64,000 nt of DNA, from assembly GCA_012932865.1 (NCBI GenBank), contig SAXG01000001.1, positions 795,693 to 859,692 on the forward strand, given 5' to 3'. Each line of letters opens with the position of its first letter. Positions within the stretch are counted from its first letter, which is position 1. A program made the translations under genes and the position numbers. The stretch comes from Amylostereum areolatum (taxonomy: Eukaryota > Basidiomycota > Agaricomycetes > Russulales > Stereaceae). Positions 55,197 to 64,000 of the stretch are shown piece by piece. The notes below the pieces were generated by a model. It was not told where the DNA came from and did no database searches. It was given only the letters and a program-made list of their open reading frames with translations.

Positions 55197-56628
55197 ATGT
55201 CTCAAGTTCCCACCCGCAAGATTGGCAGCAGTGACGTCCCAGCCATTGGTTATGGTGTGATGAGTATCGCAGGCGCGTTGTACGGCAGTGCCATCGACGG
55301 CGACGAGGAACGGTTCAAGGTGCGTTCTTGAATTTATGTTCGCCACACATTTCGTTTTACAATACTCTCTTCTCCGTTTCTAGACTTTGGACGCTGCCTG
55401 CGAGACCGGGTGCACACACTGGGACACCGCCGATGTCTACCAAGACTCTGAAGAATTGATCGGTAACTGGTGAGTGATATTCTTGTATTGTTTACTACAG
55501 AATCCGCTCAATGTCTCGGAACTTCAGGTTCAAACGCACAGGAAAGCGAGACCAGATATTCTTAGCCACCAAATGCGGAATCCAGCTCAATTCGACTGGC
55601 TTCACCATCACCGGCACACCGGAGTATATCAAGCAGGCTTGCGACAAATCCCTCGAGCGGATCGGCGTTGATTGTATTGATCTATACTATCTACACAGGT
55701 AGGGTTCCATCTTACCTCCAGTTACACAACTTCGTTGATTCTTGAATATTCAGGCCAGACAAGAACGTCCCTATCGAGGTGACCTTCTCGTACCGATGTA
55801 TTCCCTCAACATATCTATTGACACTTCCACCCAGATCAGTATACGTGCGATGTCTGATCTTGTCAAGTACGTGTTTTGATATCTCCATGTCACAATCAAG
55901 TTGAAATCAAAGTCCCCAGGGAAGGGAAAAGTCAAACACATCGGTTTATCCGAGTGCTCAGAATCTACGCTCCGTCGTGCACACGCTGTCCATCCCATCG
56001 CGGCGTTGCAAGTCGAATACTCCCCTTTTTGGCTGGAAATCGAAGAGAAAGACGTCGGCCTGTTTGATGCGTGCAAAGAACTTGGCATCGCTGTGGTCGC
56101 CTACTCACCTCTCAGTCGTGGTCTTCTGACCGGCCGCTTCGTTCGTCTTGTTTTCCTATCCTTTCACTTGGCACTTAACTTCCCTTATACTTGTATAGAA
56201 AGGTCCGGAGGATTGGGCTGAAGACGACATCCGCCATGGCTACCCTCGTTTCTCCAAGGAGAACTTCCCGAGGATATTAGACGCTGTCGAGAAATTCAAG
56301 CAGGTCGGCGAGAAGCATGGTGCGACGCCTGGACAGGTTGCGCTAGCGTGGCTCCTTGCTCAAGGCGACAACGTTATTCCTATCCCCGGGACGCGAAGTG
56401 CCAAGGTGACCTTCCCGCGCCTTTCTAGCGGACCATGACGATTGAATCGGACTAAATTGCCACCCTCTTTAGTATGTACACGACAACGCCGGCAGCATGA
56501 ACTTCAAGCTTTCAGCCGAGGAAGTTCAGGATATCCGAATGTATGTGGAGAACAGCAAACTCCCAGGCAAGCGTCACCCCGACGGATATGAAGAATGGGG
56601 CCTCATCGATACCCCACCGTTGGTTTGA
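55197..56628 (+). CDS. Aldo-keto reductase (YakC/AKR13-like)
   Basis: An NADPH-dependent carbonyl reductase with a TIM barrel. The start [20 protein letters not shown] is at 55197. The catalytic tetrad is visible: Asp and Tyr in [17 protein letters not shown], Lys in IFLATKCG, His in [11 protein letters not shown]. Further blocks are [102 protein letters not shown] and IPGTRSAK, the NADPH-binding end. It ends GLIDTPPLV at 56628. Six or more short introns, all in frame when the acceptor before ISIRAM is used. About 340 residues. The physiological substrate cannot be read from sequence. Confidence 0.9.
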
Positions 56629-56968
56629 ACGCCATAACCGCTACTTAGTGTCTGTACAGTGTGTCTATACAGTGTATGCACCTCGGGAAATTGAACCTGC
56701 CGTCATGACTCGTGTACGCTGGAGCATTCTCTTCACACCACATTCGGACAAGCTTTCGAATCTGTTGGCATTTTCTAAGTTTGACGTCTTACTGCTGGCG
56801 GTGGGAGCATTCGTACTCCACCAAGTTCAAGGGAAGGCCGGGTAGATTGCCGGCCATGGCTTTCAAATTGTACATGCATACATATGTGATCAGAGAATAG
56901 TTAGAACACGAAAGCACACGATAGAACCTTAATCAGATGAGTATAAATGTGTAGGCCGCAAGAGCCGC
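56629..56968. other. Convergent 3' flanks of AKR and MAG1
   Basis: 340 nt, no gene seen. Confidence 0.6.
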
Positions 56969-58758
56969 TTATTTATCCTTAGCTTCTTCTGCCAGGGTCC
57001 ACATATGATACACACCTGCAAGGTCACCGTCAGTTTGCCAATGGACACCGGATGATGACAGACGAATACCGACCTATACTCCTGTAAGGCTTCCATGGCT
57101 CCGTTAGATGTTCCATTTCGGCGGGGGTAAGCATCGCGCCTTTTATCTTCTTCTTCCCGCCCAATCGTACCTTCATCTCAGACGTAGTGAGCCCTGAAGG
57201 GAGCGGAACTGGGAGATAGCCTTCTTCTTCCTTGAGATTTTTGCCTTCGAGGGTGGCGTTGATGGAGGGTGTAAAAGCAGGGGGAAACGAGGGCAAACCC
57301 AACGCGGAAGGCGTTGGCGCGGGAGGAGCAGGCATCTTCGTCTTGCGTTTGGCGGGGGTCTGACCGGGCACGTCAATGGAAGGCAGAGTCGCAGTCCGCG
57401 GTGGGGGAGTTGAGGGGGCTTCTGCGGATCCTGCAGGTCCGAGCACTGGGAGTGTATCGGCGTCCTCGGCTGTTGTAGTATCCTCCTCCTCCGGCTTCGG
57501 CTTGTCGTTTGGAACGGGTAGCTTCTTGGGAGATATGTCGATGCGATACTCTGGGTTATGGAGTGAGAGGAACCAACGGAGCACGCCACGTTGTACACCA
57601 AGGTCGCCCAAAGGCAAGATGTCCGGGCGTCGGAGGGAGAATATGGCGAACATGTCCACTGAGAAGGCTTAGTAGGAACATACGCCGTAAAAATGACACC
57701 TTGACACCTCACCTGTCCACTACATCACCAAAACCATTCAGTGAAGCGAAGATAAGATGTCAAAAAGGTGTAATTACCCTGCCAATGCCTCGCACGGCTG
57801 TCAGCATTTCATACAGATCTTCGTCATTTGCGTCGAACAGTTTCTGGCCCGATAATCTTCCATCCGCAAACCGCGCCGCAAGATCCTGTACTTTGAACAT
57901 GGAGAATCTCGAACGTTAGGATGTACATGTCGCTGCAGCAATGGACGGAGTTGCTAACCGTATTCAGCCTTTCTCCCACTCAGACCAGCGGTCCTCAGAG
58001 CTGCTATCTCTGTCTTGGCCACCTGCTGTGGGCTGGGGAATTTGTCGTCTTCGGCGGTCGACCAGCTACGGGCACAGATTTAAAGCACTAGAGGGTTCGT
58101 GTAGGGCGGATGCTTACTATTGCTCATCCGGCTTTTCGGGAAGTTCTGGAAAGTAAAGCCGTATGAAACGATGTCTAACCGAGCGTGCGGCAATCCACGA
58201 TATTTGCTGGCCTCTGTGTGAATGCCCCACTTGTCACCACCTTCTTCCGTATCGAGGGGTGGAAGGGAAACTTACAGTATGGACGACGTCAAGGTTCTGC
58301 CGCATGGATCTCATCATTCCTCGTTCCTCATTCAATGGGACTCTCGGAACTCACTTGAAGGGTTCAACGCGCTCGAGGCGTTCGTAAGGCTTGCAGGCCA
58401 ACCTACTGAATATATCCTCGAAACGTTTGTCTGCATCGATGAGGTGTTTTTTTGCTTCTTCAAATGAGAACGCGAGCTTAGCGGGGAGAAGCACGGGTTT
58501 GAATTCGCCCGCTTCAGGAGGAAGGACTGCAGACAGGGGCAATGATTCAGAATCGGTGGTTGGCTTCGACTTGACATTGCGCTTTTTGACAGACTTTGAA
58601 GGCACTGACGCGTCCGATGCTTTCCTCTTCGCTTGCGTTTGCGTGTGGGTGTTGTTGGCTGGCGCGGGCGGAGCATCCGCAGCGGGCGCAAGACTGGAAG
58701 CTGCGAGGCCTGGGACAGAGGTTGCGGACGCTCGCGTTGCAGAGCGTGTGACGGGCAT
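56969..58758 (-). CDS. MAG1: DNA-3-methyladenine glycosylase II (AlkA/MAG1 family)
   Basis: MAG1 starts base-excision repair by removing alkylated purines. The likely start is [15 protein letters not shown] at 58758; an in-frame ATG at 58830 would add 24 residues. A basic, disordered N-terminus ([17 protein letters not shown]) precedes [57 protein letters not shown] and [14 protein letters not shown]. The helix-hairpin-helix is [20 protein letters not shown]. The catalytic Asp is in [12 protein letters not shown]. An insertion of about 90 Pro/Thr-rich residues (starting about [16 protein letters not shown]) lies after [12 protein letters not shown]. The end is [21 protein letters not shown] and EEAKDK. 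WT comes from a separate 7-nt exon at 57713-57719. Confidence 0.9.
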
Positions 58759-59051
58759 ACTTGCGAGACGGAAAACAACGGACGGTTTTACCAAACGGGA
58801 GATGGGGGGCATGCACGAGCGTGTCGACACGATGCTGGTTTATAAGACGGTCACGATGGCGCGTAGGACTCACGCGAGTCATTTCCTGTATATTGGGCGC
58901 GCAGCGGGACCCGGGCCGACTCCGAGTGCGTCATCCGGGGTTCCTGCGTGCATCGCAACGTACAGCTCCAGATCTCCCTATATCTACTCTCATCCGCTTT
59001 TCTTTCATAGCCATTCTTCCCATCCGCTTCCTCAACCTCGCCTTCAGAACA

Positions 59052-59454
59052 ATGTCCGGAAGTACGTCGCTCGCTGCCGATCTCCTGATCCAGATTCTGA
59101 TAAGCGTTTGAACCACGCACAGAGTACATCGTCGTCTTCAAGAAGACCGCCTCAGACGAGGTCATTGAGCAGCATGCCAATGACGTCGCCAAGGCCGGAG
59201 GTGCTGTCCACTCTCGCTACGACACCGTTCTCAGAGTGCGCTTCTATAGCTTTGTTGCACATCGTATCGCACGCTGAACATGAACTTATCATCAGGGCTT
59301 CTCCGCGTCCATCCCAGAGGCTCATCTCACCCAGCTTCAGAGCCTTCAAGGTGGTGACATCGACTACATCGGTACGTTCCTTTTGCAAACGTTCCATGCT
59401 CGCTCTATATTCAAACGCGTTTCAGAACCCGATGGTGTTGTTACGACTCAATGA
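59052..59454 (+). CDS. PBI2: Protease B inhibitor-like small protein (inhibitor I9 family)
   Basis: Three exons encode 75 residues. The first is only 10 nt (MSG plus one base), with donor GTACGT and acceptor CACAG at 59127. The second gives KYIVVFKKTASDEVIEQHAND, VAKAGGAVHSRYDTVLR. The third starts GFSASIPEAHLTQLQSLQGG and the last piece is IEPDGVVTTQ. This is the subtilisin-propeptide/I9 fold. The KYIVVFK start, GFSA.IP and the I.YIE.DG end match the yeast protease B inhibitor PBI2, which holds the vacuolar serine protease in check and is also linked to vacuole fusion. The length (yeast 75) is right, and there is no signal peptide. Divergent from MAG1 across about 290 nt. Confidence 0.85.
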
Positions 59455-59978
59455 ACGACTGGATCCCGGATCCTCCAACCCATATCCTTGCCCTTGTACG
59501 TTATGTAGCAGACGATCTCTCCGCTGGATGCAGTGTATGCAGTGTACAAACCCGGTATTATTGATTGAATAAACTTGTATGACCACTTGTTAGAGCGGCG
59601 TCGTTCGTGCCGATGTTGAGACGAGTTCGCTGAAGTGAGCACTGAGCAGCGTCGCGAGAAGCCTCATATCACGTGTATTGAATTACTCACTAAACAGGCA
59701 CCCGCCGGGGAAGCGATTGCGCCATAGCGATGTGGGTGAGCGTGGCGTTCTCCTTGCATCTTCCCCTTGCCATCCTCCTCTTTTTCTCTATTCCCTCCTC
59801 ATTTCACGCATCTTGAGGCTTCATCTTGCCCCTCTCCCTCACCTGAAGGGCTGAACTCGGTATCCGACGGTTCTCTCGTCCACACGTGACCTGCGCGTCT
59901 AGCAATTCCGAATACCACCATGGCATAAGTAACCGAAACAGCGCATGGCCCGGTTTTTCTCCTCCCCCACTCCTAATC
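59455..59978. other. Spacer PBI2 / SSU1-like
   Basis: About 520 nt without a recognisable gene. Pyrimidine-rich on the plus strand near 59750-59840, as is usual ahead of fungal start sites. Confidence 0.6.
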
Positions 59979-61502
59979 ATGTCGTCTCCTCTCAAGAAGG
60001 ATGTCAGGGATAGTGTCCGGTACGCACTCTATATATTCCATTCATGCTCGTTTCTCTGATTACTCATCATACGGTCTAGCCACTTCACACCGGCGTGGTT
60101 CGCGGTAAACATGGGTGCGTCTTTCTTTCCAGCTAGAATATGACCCCTCTTTGCAACCATATCCCGTTCTCAACCCTAATTCACTTCTTCCAGAGGCTCA
60201 CGAAATCGTTTCTACAGGCACTGGCGCGATATCCATCCTATTCGCCAATTTTCCGTATGGGAACACGACCACGCCGATGAAGATCTTGGCGTCCATATTC
60301 TTCTTCCTCAATCTCGTCCTGTTCATACTCTTCACTACTGTTAGCGCTTGGCGATATATCCGATATCCAGACGTATGGTCACTCATGATCCGCCACCCGG
60401 TTCAAAGCCTCTACCTCGGGTGTTTTCCCATGGGTGCGACCACCCTCATGTCTGTCGCTACCACCGTGTTTTATAAGGAATATGGCTTCGGTGGCGAGGC
60501 ATTTCTGTATGCGCTGTGGGGCTTCTGGCTGTTGGACGTCGCTATCTCTGCCCTGTGCGTCTGGTGGCTCGTCCACATAATGTACGTAATTCGAATCTCA
60601 CACTGCGTTTCGTGTTTGATCTCTCTCACAGGTTTACAGGACAGAAGCACACGTTAGAACGCATGACGGCTGTCTGGCTTCTACCCGTCGTCACTTTCAT
60701 TGTCGCCTCAGCTACCGGAGGCGTCCTTGCAGAACCTTTGCACGCCATCTCTCCCCGAATTGCCCTTTTCACCATCACCTTATGCATTTTCATGGTTTCC
60801 ATCGGCCTTTCCTTGGCCCTCATGATCCTTACGATATACCTTCACCGTCTCGTGGTATACGGTCTTCCGGAAGGCGCGACTATCATGTCCGCATTCGTGC
60901 CCCTAGGACCTACGGGTCAGGCGGGATTCTCCATCGTCCTCGTCGGCCAGGCGCTTCAAGCATTCCTTCCCATCGAAGGAAGTTCATCCTCATTTCTGAG
61001 CAACCAAGATGCAGGGAGAATCATCTACGTTGTGTGCATATGCATCAGCTTTTTCCTCTGGTCGCTCGCCACCATGTGGCTTATCTTTGGACTCTTGGGC
61101 ATCTACAGCGTAGCAAGTACAACCCGATTTCCGTTCAAGGTGCCCTTTTGGGGCATTATTTTCCCGAACGTACGCCTGCTCAGACCCTCCACGCTCGTCC
61201 AACATGCTCACAAGCCTTGACTGCAGGGTGTTTACGCGAATCTCACGATCACGCTCTATCGCACTTTGGACGTTGGGTTCTTCCGAGTGTGGGGTGCCAT
61301 CTATTCTGGCTTCACCCTTGCGCTCTGGATCGTTGTGTTTGGACGCACGGTCATGTTGGTGAAGGACGGTTACATCTTCGAAGCGCCGTGCCTAGAAGGA
61401 ATGAGCCTAGGGCCGAACCTCAGGAGCACGGAGAAGCGGAGGTCGGATAGTGGAGAAGCGTCAGCAGCAGCAACTATGGTAGGAGCGGGAGGGACCGCAT
61501 AG
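59979..61502 (+). CDS. SSU1: SSU1-like sulfite efflux pump / TDT-family transporter
   Basis: The tellurite-resistance/dicarboxylate transporter (SLAC1-like) fold moves small anions across the plasma membrane. The fungal SSU1 branch exports sulfite. The start MSSPLKKDVRDSVR is at 59979, then HFTPAWFAVNM, GTGAISILFANFPYG, a clear SSU1 signature. About ten hydrophobic helices follow: ILASIFFFLNLVLFILFTTVS, HPVQSLYLGCFPMGATTLMSV, ALWGFWLLDVAISALCVWWLV, RMTAVWLLPVVTFIVASATGG, ITLCIFMVSIGLSLALMILTI, MSAFVPLGPTGQAGFSIVLVG, IIYVVCICISFFLWSLATMWL, and after the last intron ANLTITLYRTLDVGFFRVWG. The tail is hydrophilic and ends at 61502. About 430 residues. Sulfite versus malate as substrate is not decidable here. 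Confidence 0.87.
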
Positions 61503-61860
61503 GGGTGGAAGATTCACGGTATAACCCCAGGTGGATGGCTTTATAGATACCATTATACGTTCGCGTGCAGGTCGTCTTGTCATAATCTTACGCGACCTCT
61601 AACGAGGATCATTGGAATCCATGCAAGGCTGTTGCGGTGGCCTGAGCTTTTACTTGCGTCACGATGTGTATGCGTTGAGGGTGACTGGAGAGACACGGCG
61701 CGAAATGTAAGCTGACGGCTGTGCTTGAAAGCAGTACTTATGTACTTGGAACGGCTGGTTCACACGCGTGCCGGCCATTCGATCGCCTTGCTTTCCGCTC
61801 TGACTTTCATCGTCTCAATTTCCCCTTCATCCGCTATCTCTCCTCATATCATCCAAAGAA
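61503..61860. other. Spacer SSU1-like / PI4K
   Basis: 358 nt, promoter region of the next gene; no other feature seen. Confidence 0.6.
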
Positions 61861-64000
61861 ATGCCCAGTCGCTCCGAATATCAACCATTGCCTCAGGCAG
61901 CTGAGGAGGAGGACGTTGATGACTTGCCGGCGGATGACATCGTTGCATCGCCCGCGCGTCAACCCCGCACTGAAGGCCGCTTGCGACGCTCGAATCACCC
62001 TGGAAGCATTGACCTGCGCAAACTGGACACGGCATTCAAGAGGTCAGACCTATTATCTAACCCTCCCCACCGAGTCTTCGATCACGGCGGAATTCACTGA
62101 CCCGACACCAAGATGGACAGAATCTATTGCGCAGAAGATGAAGCGAAAGAAGAAGAAAGAAGAGGTGCACGGTAGGAAAGAGATCCTTCGGAGCGTGTTC
62201 GATCCACCTGTATTCGGGTCGTCGACGCCAGCGGGACCGGTGCGTCTGCACTTTTGCGACATGTGTTCGACCCACTCATGTACCCGTGCACCGTCAGGTC
62301 AAGACGCTTGACCATAAATCACCCATGTCCCAAGCCGACTTCGATGCGTGCGTTTTCTACGCTATCACCGCCAATTATCACCCCTCACCTTGAATATAGA
62401 GTTATACAATCCGTTAAGCAGGCTATATCCGAAGGTATCCACCCAAAGATGATCACCAAGGGGTCGTCCGGGTCTTACTTTGCACGAGCGAAGTCGGAAG
62501 GACGGGTGCAGACTGTCGCGTTAGTACTACCTATGTCTCTTCTATCGCGTAGCTCTGAATCACCCTGCTATCAGCGTGTTCAAGCCCAAGGACGAGGAGC
62601 CGTACGGGCGCCTCAATCCGAAGGTATGTACATCACACTACCCGGCGCATTCGACCTCCGACTCTCTCTCTAGACGACGAAGTGGCTGCACAGGCAACTA
62701 CGTTGGATCATCCCCTTCGGACGAGCGTGTCTCATTCCCAACCTCAGGTAAGTGAGGCTCTCGCGTTTTGCGTGCGACATGCGTTCATAACCAGTTACTA
62801 GCTACATCTCTGAGGCTGCGGCGTCTCTCCTTGATCGACGACTCAATCTCCACATCGTTCCTCGAACAGAACTCGTGTCGCTTTCCAGCCAGGTACGTGG
62901 CCTTCCACGAGGTCGTCGGCGCCCGCTCAGGTCATTGCAACGTACAGGCGTTCTTTTACGACTGGATCGACCGGACGAATTTCAAGAAAGGGAAACCGCT
63001 GCCTGATAAAATAGGAAGCATGCAGTATTTCTTGCATGGGTTTCAAGGTGTGTGTCACAGGGTGGCTAATACGAGCCGGGCTCACCCTTGCACTCTAGAC
63101 GCCTCTGATCTCTTAAGGAAGCATCCTTGGCCCGGACGTTCCATCACGGATACCTTTGACGATTCCACACATCGGACTGGCACCTTATCTAAGAAGTTCA
63201 TGAGTGCCTTCAAAATTGTCTGCGGCCGGACAGGCGCGGAGGAGGACGTGTATGACGAGGCTGAAGCGGAAGATGACCGGGTATTGTACGATGCCTCAGA
63301 AAATCATGACAGTACTCGTCCGTTCTACTGGTCTGGTGCGTTGCAACGGAGTTTCCGGGAGGAGCTCGAAAAGTGCGTTTTTCTTGTGCCTAATGAAGCG
63401 TATGTCTGACGACTGCTATACAGGCTTGTGATCCTCGGTATGCATTGTTTCCACGAACATGACATTGACTGGCTGACCTTTCCGACCAGATTATTTAATG
63501 CTGAATACCGACCGCGGGGCAGACAACTACATGATCAAGTATTGCGAAGCTGAGCACGAGAAATCCCTAGTAGATGTCGCTCCAAGTCGACAGCTGGAAA
63601 TGCCGATGATGAGCGAGGTGCGACGCTCAGCTACGCCCCCAAACCTAAACCCTGGCGTCTCTTTTGCCTCTCCGCCGCGTATCAACCGTGCAAGCTCCGC
63701 CCAAGGAAATTACACAAAGCATCCGCACATACACATCGCGGCTATAGACAACTCTCTCTCCTTTCCCCATGAACACCCGCACGGATGGAGGTCGTACACG
63801 TTTGGCTGGCTATACCTCCCTGTCACTGTGATTGGTCGGCCTTTCAGTCAAAAGACACGCGACCACTTTCTACCGCTGTTGACGTCGAAGGAATGGTGGG
63901 AAGAGACCACATACCAACTCAGGAAGCTTTTCGCTGTAGATCCGGACTTTCATCCAAAGATGTTCGGCGTAAGCCATGATATACATATATACGTTCTACC
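61861..64000 (+). CDS. LSB6: Type II phosphatidylinositol 4-kinase (LSB6/PI4K2), truncated by window edge
   Basis: It makes PI4P on endosomal and vacuolar membranes. The start MPSRSEYQPLPQAAEEEDV is at 61861. A disordered N-terminus leads to ESIAQKMKRKKKKEE and the kinase core: GIHPKMITKGSSGSYFARA (nucleotide loop), VFKPKDEEPYGRLNPK (the ATP-binding lysine), WIIPFGRACLIPNL, SYISEAAASLLDRRLNLHIV and FFYDWIDR. Next come GSMQYFLHGFQ, FREELEK and LDYLMLNTDRGADNYMIKY, the catalytic loop. Then IHIAAIDNSLSFPHEHPHGW (metal-binding Asp), HFLPLLTSKEWWEETTYQL and FAVDPDFHPKMF. The window stops inside or just before the next intron, so the C-terminus is missing. Frames are clean across at least ten exons. 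Confidence 0.9.

Noticed and set aside
1..64000. tRNA, rRNA, CRISPR arrays, insertion sequences or prophage
   Set aside because: I looked for tRNA B-box words, regularly spaced repeats and transposase motifs by eye and found none convincing. A tRNAscan or RepeatMasker run would be decisive.

Overview
The window is 64 kb of nuclear DNA from a filamentous basidiomycete, most likely an agaricomycete. The evidence is the gene density (about one gene per 2.3 kb), many 45-65 nt introns with GT..CTAAC-type..AG signals, and several protein families that I know mainly from mushrooms. I see no rRNA, tRNA, CRISPR array, intact transposon or virus. All names come from protein motifs read by eye; no database search was run.

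Layout. 1-16.5 kb: a two-helix membrane/coiled-coil protein, the splicing factor SLU7, the chromatin remodeller CHD1, TFIIH subunit TFB4, a taspase-type threonine aspartase and the methionine-salvage isomerase MRI1. 16.5-21.4 kb: two poorly known genes whose frames are broken many times. 21.4-30.4 kb: a secreted GH55 beta-1,3-glucanase, Ap4A phosphorylase, a small tetraspan protein and a one-pass surface protein with two beta-sandwich domains. 30.9-45.9 kb: a large basidiomycete protein ending in a HicA/YcfA-like domain, two tandem MYND-finger genes, a TBC Rab-GAP (GYP1/TBC1D22), a NUP2/NUP50 nucleoporin and the membrane-tethered transcription factor MGA2/SPT23. 46.5-64 kb: an SDR reductase, a VPS37-like gene, a small membrane protein, ILV3, an aldo-keto reductase, MAG1 DNA glycosylase, an I9-type protease B inhibitor, an SSU1-like transporter and a type II PI 4-kinase cut by the right edge.

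This is a core-genome neighbourhood rather than a cluster. The genes serve transcription and splicing (SLU7, CHD1, TFB4, taspase, MGA2), nuclear transport (NUP2), membrane traffic (GYP1, VPS37, PI4K), amino-acid metabolism (ILV3, MRI1), nucleotide and DNA repair (APA2, MAG1) and the cell surface (GH55, the two-domain protein). Nothing suggests shared regulation, except a CACGTGATC motif just upstream of three housekeeping genes.

Two themes deserve attention. First, several genes (17.9-19.6 kb, 20.7 kb, MRI1, MGA2, the SDR, the small membrane protein) need single-base frame corrections, nearly all of them one EXTRA base and often in a short homopolymer, while CHD1, GH55, GYP1, NUP2 and others read cleanly. 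This looks like uneven assembly polishing rather than biology. Second, splicing is unusual: microexons of 7, 9, 13, 17, 18 and 22 nt and at least two GC-AG introns are required by conserved protein sequence. I did not find a convincing new multi-gene system.
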